Source of the DNA: Priestia abyssalis
GTDB taxonomy: Bacteria; Bacillota; Bacilli; Bacillales; Bacillaceae_H
DNA length: 64,000 bases
Direction: 5' to 3'
NCBI RefSeq assembly: GCF_002019595.1
Contig: NZ_KV917369.1
Location: forward strand, 2,318,417 to 2,382,416
The stretch's first letter is position 1; every line of letters begins with the position of its first letter. This document shows, in pieces, positions 1 through 8,077 of this stretch. Position numbers and translations under genes: made by a program. A model generated the notes under the pieces. It was not told where the DNA came from, made no database searches, and saw nothing but the letters and a program-made list of their open reading frames with translations.

Positions 1-272
1 TCACCTGTTCCCCAATATTGTGCAAGACGTATTTGTTGAGGGGTTAATGATGTTAATGTTTGCTCTACAATGAATAGCTCTGTTTCCCAATCAATATCAT
101 TTGGATGTTTAATTCTCCAATTGATTCGCTGATGAAAGGGGTCTAAGAAATCATTGTCTTGTCCCCTTGCAATAAAAAACATCGGCCAATATCTTGCTTC
201 TGGAGAACCTTTAGGAGGATTTTGCTCTCCTGGGTAAGGATGTTCTGACCACTTTCTGTAAATTGTTCGCAT
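1..272 (-). CDS. Probable vanadium-dependent haloperoxidase / PAP2-family protein, 5' part only
   Basis: The gene reads leftward out of the window, so only the first 90 codons are visible. The start ATG (270-272) follows a G-rich AGGGG ribosome binding site. The visible part contains YRKWSEHPYPGE, then PPKGSPEARYWPMFF, FLDPFHQRI, IDWETELFIVEQTLTSLTPQQ and an AQYWGTG stretch. This pattern of an N-terminal PYPGE..PP segment, an IDWE helix and a YWGTG helix is what I recall for Bacillus vanadium haloperoxidase-like proteins of the PAP2 superfamily. The catalytic His/Arg residues would lie beyond the window edge and cannot be checked. It diverges from the RiPP cluster, and there is no evidence that it belongs to that pathway. 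Family assignment is by memory of the N-terminal pattern only. Confidence 0.55.
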   Translation of the reverse strand, partial: MRTIYRKWSEHPYPGEQNPPKGSPEARYWPMFFIARGQDNDFLDPFHQRINWRIKHPNDIDWETELFIVEQTLTSLTPQQIRLAQYWGTG

Positions 273-624
273 AACCCCAGCCCCTTATGGAACGTTCTCC
301 TTCTTCCTTATGATAAGAAGCTGTAAAATATAACCCCATATTTACGTATATCTAAAAGAATACTCCTTTCGAGTGGGGGCAGTGTGCCCTTTTTACCATT
401 ACTCAACCTTCAACCTTTCGCAGCAAGAAAAGATAAATTTAGCTGGAAAATAGGCATTTGAATCAGTGACAATGCCCAACCCTTGCTCATATTTTGATGG
501 AGAGAGCATTCGAAGTATCGATGGATTCATTGTTACACGGTTGTTGTCTGATAGTGGTCGTTCTGTGCCCCTCTTATAATGTTGGGGGTACCCCTTATTA
601 ACTTAATTTACGGAGGCTATGAAA
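273..624. other. Intergenic region between haloperoxidase-like gene and RiPP precursor
   Basis: This 352-base divergent region has no convincing gene. It carries a perfect -10 hexamer TATAAT at 575-580 facing the precursor gene, but the position 17 bases upstream (TAGTGG) is a poor -35, so an activator may be needed. A small GGGGTACCCC palindrome lies at 584-594, just downstream of the -10, where a repressor could sit. Nothing else is apparent. Confidence 0.4.
575..580 (+). promoter_or_regulatory. Candidate -10 element for the RiPP precursor
   Basis: A perfect TATAAT lies about 40 bases upstream of the precursor start. The -35 region is weak. No other hexamer pair in the intergenic region is better placed. 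Confidence 0.4.
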
Positions 625-927
625 ATGAATAATTTCCAAAATGAACTTCAAATGTTGAATGTTGGCGATTTCCAGGCGAGCGAGGCAGTTCCTTGGGACC
701 AAAACCAGTATTATGATGATTCGGTACGGCAAATCAGTGGTTTTGGCGGTTCTTTTCGTTGCTCTAGTTGTTTTAGTTGCTTTCGTTGTTTTAGCTGCTT
801 TAGCTGCTTTAATTGCTTTAACTGCTTTAATTGTTTTCGGTGCTTTAGTTGTTTTAGTTGCTCTAGTTGCGGTGGCCGTTGCGGCGGTGGTGGTCGTTGT
901 GGTGGCGGCAATCGCTGCGGCGGTTAA
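625..927 (+). CDS. Heterocycloanthracin/sonorensin-like TOMM precursor peptide
   Basis: This 100-residue precursor has two parts. The leader (MNNFQNELQMLNVGDFQ..., to about residue 38) matches the heterocycloanthracin/sonorensin leader type. The core is a run of Phe-X-Cys triplets (CFSCFRCFSC type), followed by a Gly-rich tail with three more Cys, giving 16 Cys in all. In this family the cyclodehydratase and dehydrogenase turn Cys (and some Ser) into thiazoles/oxazoles, giving an antibacterial peptide. ATG 625 is preferred over ATG 619 because the GGAGG is eight bases from it but only two from the upstream ATG. The CFxC repeat differs from the CGG repeats of heterocycloanthracin and the CWSC repeats of sonorensin. 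The core is encoded by a 9-bp tandem repeat, which also creates long spurious ORFs in other frames. Confidence 0.92.
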   Translation: MNNFQNELQMLNVGDFQASEAVPWDQNQYYDDSVRQISGFGGSFRCSSCFSCFRCFSCFSCFNCFNCFNCFRCFSCFSCSSCGGRCGGGGRCGGGNRCGG

Positions 928-965
928 TCGTTCTAATTTTTTTAATGAAAACCATGGTCTTCTAA

Positions 966-1011
966 GGAGAAGGGAAAGCCCCCTGCATGAGTTGGAGCAG
1001 GGGCTTTCTCC
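966..1011 (+). terminator. Strong hairpin between precursor and maturation genes
   Basis: The arms GGAGAA.GGAAAGCCCC.TGC and GCAGGGGCTTTCTCC pair with one or two bulged bases. A U-tract is missing (CGTTGGA follows), so it may act as a partial terminator or as an RNA-stabilising 3' end that lets the precursor be made in excess of the enzymes. Confidence 0.6.
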
Positions 1012-1107
1012 GTTGGATTAGACATATGAGACAAATTGCGATACATAGGATGATAGTGGAAGAGATGATGCAGATTTGAGAACAGCTCAAGGGTAAGGAG
1101 GAGCGGA

Positions 1108-3072
1108 ATGACAAATTTGATTCCTTCTATGCGTCTGAAAGTGAAAAGGGACACATTTTTTCTCCCTGATCCAAACAGTGGTGTATATTTTCGGAACAAC
1201 ATAAGCTCGTTTCATATGGAAGGTAATGGAATTGATCAGTGGGTTGAAAAGCTGATGCCGATGTTCAATGGGGAGTACACATTAGAAGATTTGACAGCTG
1301 GATTGCCGGGGCCATACCGGAATCGGGTGTATGAAATTGCAGATGTGCTGTATCGAAACGGGTTTGTTCGGGATGTGAGCCAAGATCGTCCGCATGAATT
1401 GGCGGATCAGGTTCTTAAAAAGTATGCTTCTCAAATTGAGTTTTTGGACAGTCTCAGCGATTCGGGGGCGTATCGTTTTCAAGCTTTTCGTCAGGCAAGA
1501 GTGTTGGCGGCTGGCTCTGGTCCTATTTTTGTTTCGTTGGTTTCTGCGTTGATTGAATCAGGATTGCCCAAGTTCCATGCCATAATCACGGACTCAGCAT
1601 CCACCAATAGACAACGATTAATGGAACTCGCAGCACACGCTCGTAAAACAGACCATGATGTAATGGTTAAGGAGATTGCCGTAAAGAAGGAGGGTGTGGG
1701 TTCCTGGTGTGAAATTGTGCAGCCATTTGATTCGATTTTGTATGTGTCGCAGGAAGGGGATGTAGAAGAACTGCGGGCTCTTCATGCGGTTTGCAGAGAG
1801 GAGAAGAAATTGTTCCTGCCTGCTATATGTCTGCAGCAGGCAGGACTGGCGGGTCCGCTAGTGCATCCGGACTCTGAAAACTGCTGGGAGTCTTTGTGGC
1901 GCCGCATACATCAATCTGGACTTTGCAATGACCAGCAATTATCCACTTTCTCTTCTACGGCGGGAGCGATGTTGGCCAATGTGATCGTGTTTGAATTGTT
2001 TAAAGAGATGACAGGAGTGACCGAATCGGAACAGAAGAATCGATTTTTCCTGCTTGATCTGGATACATTGGAAGGAAACTGGCATTCATTCAAGCCTCAT
2101 CCGCTTGTGACCGGATGTACATCGGCTGAATGGATTGAAGATTTCGATATGCGAATTGAACAAGGCTTGCGCAGAGGTGAACCGGGTAAATTGCTTCTTT
2201 ACTTCAACCAGTTGACATCAGAGGTATCAGGGATTTTCCATATTTGGGAGGAGGGGGACTTAAAGCAGCTGCCGCTGGCTCAATGCCGCGTTCAGGCAGT
2301 CGACCCGTTGTCGGAGGGGCCGGCTGAGTTGCTGCCTGACATTGTCTGTACAAGTTTGACGCATGAGGAGGCACGGAGAGAGGCAGGATTGGCCGGGATT
2401 GAAGCGTATGTATCGCGAATGGCCGGTCTGTTCGTGACGACTCTGCCTCCTTATCAGGAAGCAAAGGGAAGGATGATAGAAGCAGATGAAATTATAGGTG
2501 TCGGAGCGGGCGAAACGTTTGCGGAAGGTGTTTGCCGCGGGTTGCAAAAGTGTTTAGCCGAGGAGTTGAGCAAGCAACAGGTCAATCAGCAGAATCTTGT
2601 TACTCGGATTCAGTTAGGGGCGATAGAAGATGAACGCTGCCGATTTTATTTACAGGCGCTGACTACGATGCAGGGAACACCAATAATTGGCTTAGGAGAG
2701 GAAGTGTCCGGCTTCCCTGTAGTATGGGTAGGTACGAACGGCCGCTGGTATGCCACTGTAGGTTTAAATCTAACAATGGCGTTGCGAAATGCGTTACAAC
2801 AGGCGCTTATGGAGGCCCAAAACGAAACTATTTTCCTCACGAAGCAAGCGCTCGAGGTTTCAACGGTGCATCTGGAAGAAACAGTACCGTTAAAACTTGT
2901 GATCCCCGCGTGTGAAGAGACGGCACAACCCGAGACTTTGCGGTCTGCTATACAAGTCTTGGAACGAAACCGCAAACGGCTTTTGGTCTTTGAACCAGCA
3001 GCGGAGCCATTTTTGAACGAGGAACTGGCAGGAGTATTTGGTGTGCTAATACGAGAGGAGGAATCCCGGTGA
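1108..3072 (+). CDS. TOMM leader-binding F protein (Ocin-ThiF-like maturation protein)
   Basis: This 654-residue protein matches in length and position the putative thiazole-containing bacteriocin maturation protein family (Ocin-ThiF-like, F protein). In heterocycloanthracin systems the F protein (HcaF) binds the leader peptide through an N-terminal recognition element and delivers the precursor to the cyclodehydratase. The N-terminal roughly 90 residues (MTNLIPSMRLKVKRDTFFLPD, then a winged-helix-like TLEDLTAGLPGPYRNRVYEIADVLYRNGFV) fit a PqqD/RRE-like leader-binding domain. A degenerate E1/ThiF-like part follows, without an obvious ATP-binding GxGxxG. The start ATG has AAGGAGG six bases upstream. 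The stop overlaps the next start by four bases (GTGA), so translation of the two is probably coupled. Confidence 0.88.
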   Translation: MTNLIPSMRLKVKRDTFFLPDPNSGVYFRNNISSFHMEGNGIDQWVEKLMPMFNGEYTLEDLTAGLPGPYRNRVYEIADVLYRNGFVRDVSQDRPHELADQVLKKYASQIEFLDSLSDSGAYRFQAFRQARVLAAGSGPIFVSLVSALIESGLPKFHAIITDSASTNRQRLMELAAHARKTDHDVMVKEIAVKKEGVGSWCEIVQPFDSILYVSQEGDVEELRALHAVCREEKKLFLPAICLQQAGLAGPLVHPDSENCWESLWRRIHQSGLCNDQQLSTFSSTAGAMLANVIVFELFKEMTGVTESEQKNRFFLLDLDTLEGNWHSFKPHPLVTGCTSAEWIEDFDMRIEQGLRRGEPGKLLLYFNQLTSEVSGIFHIWEEGDLKQLPLAQCRVQAVDPLSEGPAELLPDIVCTSLTHEEARREAGLAGIEAYVSRMAGLFVTTLPPYQEAKGRMIEADEIIGVGAGETFAEGVCRGLQKCLAEELSKQQVNQQNLVTRIQLGAIEDERCRFYLQALTTMQGTPIIGLGEEVSGFPVVWVGTNGRWYATVGLNLTMALRNALQQALMEAQNETIFLTKQALEVSTVHLEETVPLKLVIPACEETAQPETLRSAIQVLERNRKRLLVFEPAAEPFLNEELAGVFGVLIREEESR

Positions 3073-5012
3073 GTGCTGTCGTGGTGATTGTCGGAGAAGG
3101 ATTGCTGGCGGACTTTGTTTGCGGGGAACTGTCCGCCGCATACCAGGTCATTCGTCATACCGATTTTGGGGAAGGAGTACCGGAATCAACTGATCTGGTT
3201 CTGGTATTGCACGATGCCTGGAATCCCTCCGTTCATCAAAAAGCGGAAGAGGCGTTACGTCCAACCGCCATCCCTTGGCTGCGAGGCTTTGTTTCATTTG
3301 GAGAAGGTGTGATTGGGCCGCTTGTTCGTTCGGATACACAGGGGTGCTCCCAGTGTGCGGAAATAAGACGTCTCATGGCAGGGCGCGACCGGAAAGAGAT
3401 GTGGGAGTTACAGCAGAGGTTTGCGGAAAAAGAAAGAATGCCAAGTGACGCGTGGGCATCGCGCATGGGGCTTTTACAGATGGCTCGTCTGCTCGGGGCA
3501 GAGGTACAGAGGGTATTGCAAGGTAATCAGTCTCACTTGGAAGGACGGATATTTTTAATCAATTTAAGAACATTGAAGAGTTCACGGCATTTCTTTCTGC
3601 CCGATCCATTGTGTCCAGTTTGCAGTCAACTGCCTGACGATTCACCGGATGCGGCCCGAATTTCGCTGCAGCCAAGTCTGAAAATAAGCCCTGACAGTTA
3701 TCGCTCCCGGTCAATGGATGATTTGAATAAAGTTCTAGTCAAAGACTATTTGGATCATCGGACTGGCTTTTTGAATGGTAAAATGTATGACCTTGTGCCG
3801 CCATTTGCCGATGTAAGTGTTAATCTGCCATTGTTAGGGGGGGACGAGGGAGCGGCAGGACGGACCCATTCCTACGCGGTAAGCGAGTTGACTGCCATTT
3901 TGGAGGGGGTGGAGCGGTATTGCGGTCTGGCCCCCCGCGGCAAACGGACAGTGGTCCATGACAGTTTCCTCAATCTGGAAGAGCAGGCGCTCAATCCTAT
4001 TAAGGTAGGCGTGCACGCGATGGAACAGTATGCGAAGCCAAGTTTCCCATTCAAACCGTTCGATCCGGATCGCCCGATTAATTGGGTATGGGGCTATTCG
4101 TTTTTGCAAGAGCGACCGATTCTGGTTCCAGAATTACTTGCCTATTACAGCTTAGGCTGCGGGAAGGGATTTGTCTATGAAACTTCCAACGGATGCGCAT
4201 TAGGCGGAAGCTTGGAGGAGGCCATTTTCTACGGTATTTTGGAAGTGGTGGAGCGTGATTCGTTCTTGATGACCTGGTACGCGCAGCTGACTCTTCCGCG
4301 TCTTGATCCCTCTTCGGCTAATGACCAAGAATTGCAGTTGATGGTCGAACGCGTGCGGGCGGTGGCCGGATATGATCTGCATTTGTTTAACTCGACGATG
4401 GAGCACGGAGTTCCAAGCGTTTTGGCATTGGCGAAAAACAGGAAGCAAAAAGGATTGAATATTATTTGTGCGGCCGGAGCTCATCCGGATCCGGTACGGG
4501 CGGTGAAAAGCGCGGTTCACGAGCTGGCCGGCATGATGCTGACACTTGACGGAAAACTTGAGGCGAACCGGAAGGAGTATATGAAAATGCTGCGAGATTC
4601 TTCTCTCGTGCAGAAGATGGATGATCATGGCATGCTGTACGGTTTGCCGCAAGCAGAGGAGCGGCTGCAGTTTTTGCTGGAAGATAATCGTCCGCTGCGA
4701 ACGTTTGCTGAGGAATTCAAGTGGAAGGCGGGGCATGCAGACTTGACCGATGATTTGAAGGAGATCCTTCAGGTGTTTCGCCGATTGAACCTCGATGTGA
4801 TTGTGGTGGATCAGACGACACCGGAAACGATGCGAAACGGACTGCATTGCGTGAAGGTATTGATTCCGGGGATGCTGCCAATGACATTCGGACACCACCT
4901 TACTCGCCTAACAGGACTGGAGAGGGTGCTCCGGGTACCAATGGAACTCGGATATGCGAAACATCCGCTGACACTCGAACAGCTCAATCCGCATCCGCAT
5001 CCGTTTCCATAA
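3069..5012 (+). CDS. Fused TOMM cyclodehydratase with YcaO domain (C-D fusion)
   Basis: This protein is the ATP-dependent enzyme that forms azolines from Cys/Ser/Thr of the precursor. Residues 1-200 form the E1-like C part and contain two CxxC pairs (C93/C96 and C182/C185), a zinc-binding tetrad typical of C-D fusions. Residues of about 250-640 form the YcaO domain. ATP/Mg ligand motifs are visible as ExxER (E279-R283) and the ETSNGCALGG...EAIFYGILEVVERD segment (371-398). The protein ends PHPHPFP, the Pro-rich C-terminus required for activity in this family. The start is GTG overlapping the F-protein stop, with AGGAGG just upstream. F-protein-dependent cyclodehydratases need the preceding gene product for full activity. 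Confidence 0.93.
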   Translation: MSAVVVIVGEGLLADFVCGELSAAYQVIRHTDFGEGVPESTDLVLVLHDAWNPSVHQKAEEALRPTAIPWLRGFVSFGEGVIGPLVRSDTQGCSQCAEIRRLMAGRDRKEMWELQQRFAEKERMPSDAWASRMGLLQMARLLGAEVQRVLQGNQSHLEGRIFLINLRTLKSSRHFFLPDPLCPVCSQLPDDSPDAARISLQPSLKISPDSYRSRSMDDLNKVLVKDYLDHRTGFLNGKMYDLVPPFADVSVNLPLLGGDEGAAGRTHSYAVSELTAILEGVERYCGLAPRGKRTVVHDSFLNLEEQALNPIKVGVHAMEQYAKPSFPFKPFDPDRPINWVWGYSFLQERPILVPELLAYYSLGCGKGFVYETSNGCALGGSLEEAIFYGILEVVERDSFLMTWYAQLTLPRLDPSSANDQELQLMVERVRAVAGYDLHLFNSTMEHGVPSVLALAKNRKQKGLNIICAAGAHPDPVRAVKSAVHELAGMMLTLDGKLEANRKEYMKMLRDSSLVQKMDDHGMLYGLPQAEERLQFLLEDNRPLRTFAEEFKWKAGHADLTDDLKEILQVFRRLNLDVIVVDQTTPETMRNGLHCVKVLIPGMLPMTFGHHLTRLTGLERVLRVPMELGYAKHPLTLEQLNPHPHPFP

Positions 5013-5034
5013 GCGGTGACTAGGGGGTAGGAGG

Positions 5035-6612
5035 ATGGGTCTAGAGACATTTCTGCACAATCTACATTTTGACATTGACAAGGCAAGCCCGCCGGACCGG
5101 GAAGTGGATTGGGAAGATGCACCACTTGTGTATAAGCTCTACCGTGGCTTGCCTGTTGTTCCGCTTTCTTCGGAAGTTCCGCTGGCCCTTGAAGGACAGG
5201 AAGAACCCGCAAAGCCTGACCTTCGCAGAATCGGTCATTTTCTCTGGTATGTATTCGGTCTTACTCAATTTTGCCAGTCAGTCTTTCCTTTAGATTCCAC
5301 AGAGCAAGCGGCCGACCTAATGCAGTCCTATCGGCGGTTTGCTCCTTCCGGCGGGGCATTGTATCCAAACGAATTGTACGTGTATTTGAAGATGGAGGAT
5401 TTGCCTGCAGGGGTGTACCATTATGATGTAGCACACCATCGCTTGGTGTTGCTGCGTGAAGGAAATTTCGATTCATATATAGCGAAGGCTCTCGGGAATC
5501 GCTGTGATATGTCTGCTTGTTTTGGTACTGTTTTTGTGTCAACAATGTTTTGGAAAAATTTTTTTAAATACCATAATTTTGCTTACCGCCTGCAAGGATT
5601 GGATGCCGGTGTAGTGATTGGACAGTTACTGGAAGTGGCGAAACGGTTTGGCTTTGCATCGGGGGTGTACTTCCAATTTCTCGATCGGGCCATCAACCAT
5701 CTGCTTGGGTTATCTGAACTAGAGGAGAGCGTGTATGCGGTTATCCCACTTTCGGTGGAACCTACAATCTGGTCTGCTAACGGGCGAGACATAGATAGAA
5801 CGGTCTCTGCGTCCGAATTGTGCCGAGAGTTGACGGAGATTAGGCACGATCACTACGTCCGATCAAGAAGGGACATAGAGTATCCGATGTTAACCAAAAT
5901 GAATGAAGCATCCATGCTGGAATCAACGCGATCGTTTCGGCAAATCAAGGAGAAGGAGAGGGTGAATGGTGAGACTCAATCGGTAGCTCTGCCTCACATG
6001 AAGCGGTTGTCGTATGATTTTGCGGATGTTTGCCGAAAACGGTATTCAGCGGACATGGATTTCGTTTTAGGGAAGGTAAGTCAACAGCAGCTGGCCGCAC
6101 TGCTGAAGGAGGCGACGGCTTCCTTTTCATATCGAAACGATCTAGATGCAGCACACAAGAAGCATGATTCCCGCGTCTCCTTGTACGGCTGTTTGCACAA
6201 TGCTGAAGGCATTCCGGATGGGGCCTATCATTATGACAGTGATGCACATGCACTGCAACAGATACATCCCGGAGATCATCGGCTCCGGCTGCAATACGGA
6301 ATGTCTCTGGATAATGTGAATTTGTTTCAAGTCCCGCTTTGCCTGCATGTAGCAGGGGATAAGGATCACTTCATAACCGCTTTTGGATACAGAGGATATC
6401 GCATCCAGCAGATGGAAGCAGGTATGCTTGTACAGCGATTACTGTTAGCGGCGTCAGCTATCGGGATGGGGGGACACCCGCTCTTAGGGTTTGATGTGAA
6501 CGTGTGTGATGAGATTTACAAGATGGAGCCGCAAGGAAAAACGAGCCTGATTCAAATCCCGATCGGTCCCTATCGACCGCGTCCCTGGTTGAGAGGAAGT
6601 TTGCGTAGTTAA
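5035..6612 (+). CDS. SagB/ThcOx-type FMN-dependent azoline dehydrogenase
   Basis: This 525-residue protein has two nitroreductase-like halves, the usual layout of large TOMM dehydrogenases. These oxidise azolines to azoles with FMN. The first half shows the diagnostic SGGALYPNELYVYL motif (about residues 102-115) and VYHYD. The second half repeats the theme more loosely (SLYGCLHNAEG, GAYHYD), ending in a GGHPLLGFDVN region. It lies 22 bases after the cyclodehydratase in the same operon, with a GGGGG..AGGAGG site immediately upstream. It is the last gene of the cluster; a terminator follows. No transporter, protease or immunity gene follows in the operon. Confidence 0.9.
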   Translation: MGLETFLHNLHFDIDKASPPDREVDWEDAPLVYKLYRGLPVVPLSSEVPLALEGQEEPAKPDLRRIGHFLWYVFGLTQFCQSVFPLDSTEQAADLMQSYRRFAPSGGALYPNELYVYLKMEDLPAGVYHYDVAHHRLVLLREGNFDSYIAKALGNRCDMSACFGTVFVSTMFWKNFFKYHNFAYRLQGLDAGVVIGQLLEVAKRFGFASGVYFQFLDRAINHLLGLSELEESVYAVIPLSVEPTIWSANGRDIDRTVSASELCRELTEIRHDHYVRSRRDIEYPMLTKMNEASMLESTRSFRQIKEKERVNGETQSVALPHMKRLSYDFADVCRKRYSADMDFVLGKVSQQQLAALLKEATASFSYRNDLDAAHKKHDSRVSLYGCLHNAEGIPDGAYHYDSDAHALQQIHPGDHRLRLQYGMSLDNVNLFQVPLCLHVAGDKDHFITAFGYRGYRIQQMEAGMLVQRLLLAASAIGMGGHPLLGFDVNVCDEIYKMEPQGKTSLIQIPIGPYRPRPWLRGSLRS

Positions 6613-6620
6613 GTATAGAT

Positions 6621-6655
6621 AAAGGCAAGCCTGCATAGACCAGCTTGCCTTCTTT
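6621..6655 (+). terminator. Terminator of the RiPP operon
   Basis: The arms AAGGCAAGC and GCTTGCCTT enclose a 12-base loop and are followed by CTTT. It sits directly after the dehydrogenase stop. Confidence 0.7.
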
Positions 6656-6702
6656 AATGATTCTAATCCAACTTATTTACGCGAGAACATGATGCTGATC
6701 TT

Positions 6703-6942
6703 CTATTGTTTAGGTAGAACGGTTTTCATTTGTCTACTCATGATCCTACTTGTAATTGGTTGTTCGGCCGCCTGTAATCTCTCATTTCCACGCCCTCTTG
6801 TCATTCCATAAGTGGCAATAGCCCCAATCACCAGACTTAATAATGAAATGATCATGCCTGTGTTATTACGTTTCTTCCCGAACATCCACCTATTACTGCG
6901 GTCAAAATTAAACAAGGACGTTAACCAACGTAAGTTGTTCAT
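6703..6942 (-). CDS. Small single-span membrane protein, unknown function
   Basis: A 79-residue protein of unknown function starts at ATG 6942, which has AGAGGG nine bases upstream; an ATG further upstream (6993) lacks a good site. Residues 1-25 (MNNLRWLTSLFNFDRSNRW) are basic and aromatic. One hydrophobic segment follows (MIISLLSLVIGAIATYGM), then a polar tail. I do not recognise it. It is convergent with the RiPP operon and shares no obvious link with it. Confidence 0.55.
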   Translation of the reverse strand: MNNLRWLTSLFNFDRSNRWMFGKKRNNTGMIISLLSLVIGAIATYGMTRGRGNERLQAAEQPITSRIMSRQMKTVLPKQ

Positions 6943-7077
6943 TTTACGAATCCCTCTTTGATATTTGGTTGGAAGAAAATCATCTTCCATCATCTCTAGT
7001 TTTTGATGACTTTACGGATATATACTGAGAAAAATTACGCTATTTAGCATATTTAGCGAGTTTTATGACAGGATAGT

Positions 7078-7131
7078 AATCATCAAGAAAAAGCCAAGGT
7101 ACCGATGCCTTGGCTTTTTTCTTGATGATTA
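7078..7131. terminator. Bidirectional terminator with long stem
   Basis: A near-perfect inverted repeat has AATCATCAAGAAAAAGCC on the left and GGCTTTTTTCTTGATGATT on the right, with AAGG/CCTT inside. A- and T-runs in both arms give a U-tract in either direction. It overlaps the stop codon of the small lipoprotein gene at 7129. Confidence 0.75.
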
Positions 7132-7269
7132 CTGTGAATCGTCTTCCATTTGTTCGGAAGGTTCTTCGCTTGGATCTGGCTCGTCTTCATCGACACCATT
7201 GCAGCCGAAGAGAAATCCCAGAGATAATACTGTAGACATAAGAACAAATAAATATTTTCTTTTCTTCAA
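7129..7269 (-). CDS. Small acidic lipoprotein (46 residues)
   Basis: This short gene starts with TTG (7267-7269), nine bases after GGGAG. The product begins MKKRKYLFVLMSTVLSLGF and continues LFGCNG, a canonical signal peptide with lipobox (Leu at -3, Gly at -1, Cys at +1). The mature part is only about 24 residues and strongly acidic (VDEDEPDPSEEPSEQMEDDSQ region). It resembles the many tiny Bacillus lipoproteins with acidic tails; no specific function can be assigned. The stop codon lies within the stem of the downstream terminator. Confidence 0.65.
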   Translation of the reverse strand: MKKRKYLFVLMSTVLSLGFLFGCNGVDEDEPDPSEEPSEQMEDDSQ

Positions 7270-7523
7270 AGTGTTTGTGCTCCCTTCGAATCGAAGTTTC
7301 TGCTTTTATCATCGACTTTAAGAAAAAAGAATATGTAACCTTTTTTCTACCAGTTTTTTCTTTGAGCAATACAATCCTTTAGTTAACTAAATCGTGATTG
7401 AATTCCATAACCGTGTGGATTTGAGCCTGTACACTAAATAAAAACTAATAAAAAGTTAGACCTTTCCTAACATTTCTCCATATGATAAAGCATCTATCTA
7501 ATTATTAAAGAAAGGTGATAAGT

Positions 7524-7793
7524 ATGAATAGACACTATAGGCCGATACATGGCGGATGGGGACACGCAAGTTGGGGACATGGCCAAGGTCATGCGACGTG
7601 GGGGCACGGAACACCTGTGGGATATCATGGTTGGGGCTATCATCCAGGATTTGCAGCAGGTACTGTTACAGGTTTAGCAGTTGGAGCCGCAGCATCTCCG
7701 CCGGCTCCATACCCTGTGCCTGTTTATCCACCTTATCCATACCCTTATCCATACCCTTATCCATATCCAGTCCCATATTATCCTCAAAGCTAA
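7524..7793 (+). CDS. Gly/His/Trp- and Pro/Tyr-rich small protein, probably spore-coat-like
   Basis: This 89-residue protein starts at ATG 7524, seven bases after AAAGGTG (a GTG at 7515 lies inside that site). The N-terminal half is built of GWGH/WGHG/YHGW units. A short hydrophobic GTVTGLAVGAAAS segment follows, and the C-terminal third is a PYPYPYP repeat. Low-complexity, aromatic and His-rich proteins of this kind are common among Bacillus spore coat and crust proteins, but I cannot name a family. A weak hairpin terminator follows. Confidence 0.6.
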   Translation: MNRHYRPIHGGWGHASWGHGQGHATWGHGTPVGYHGWGYHPGFAAGTVTGLAVGAAASPPAPYPVPVYPPYPYPYPYPYPYPVPYYPQS

Positions 7794-7811
7794 ATTATCT
7801 AAAATAAATCA

Positions 7812-7852
7812 GCCGCTTCCTGATTCCTATGTAACAGAAAGCGGCAATATTT
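7812..7852 (+). terminator. Probable terminator
   Basis: GCCGCTT and AAGCGGC arms enclose a 20-base loop, followed by AATATTTTC. It follows the PYPYP-repeat gene. Confidence 0.5.
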
Positions 7853-8077
7853 TCTTAGAATGATTTGGTTTAGAAGATATTCTGTTCCCTTGGACATCAG
7901 CTTACCTTTTTTTCTGCAGCAACATTGTAAAATAGTATCTAAATAAAAGCCAATCATACATATTGAAGTGTTAAGAAATAACACGCATCCACATCTATCT
8001 AAAATTTTAAAAATTTCTGTTTAATTCGACAATATTCTATGGTAAATTAAGAAAATAACCCGAAAGGATGAATAGAG

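Noticed and set aside
711-911. Minus-strand ORF with KQLKQL repeats
   Set aside because: It is the antisense of the same 9-bp repeat; no ribosome binding site.
659-1021. Hydrophobic plus-strand ORF in another frame of the TOMM precursor (VLVALVV-type repeats)
   Set aside because: It is a frame shadow of the 9-bp repeat that encodes the Phe-X-Cys core; it has no ribosome binding site.
1282-1482. Minus-strand ORFs inside the F-protein, YcaO and dehydrogenase genes
   Set aside because: They are antisense shadows of well-supported genes with family motifs and lack ribosome binding sites.
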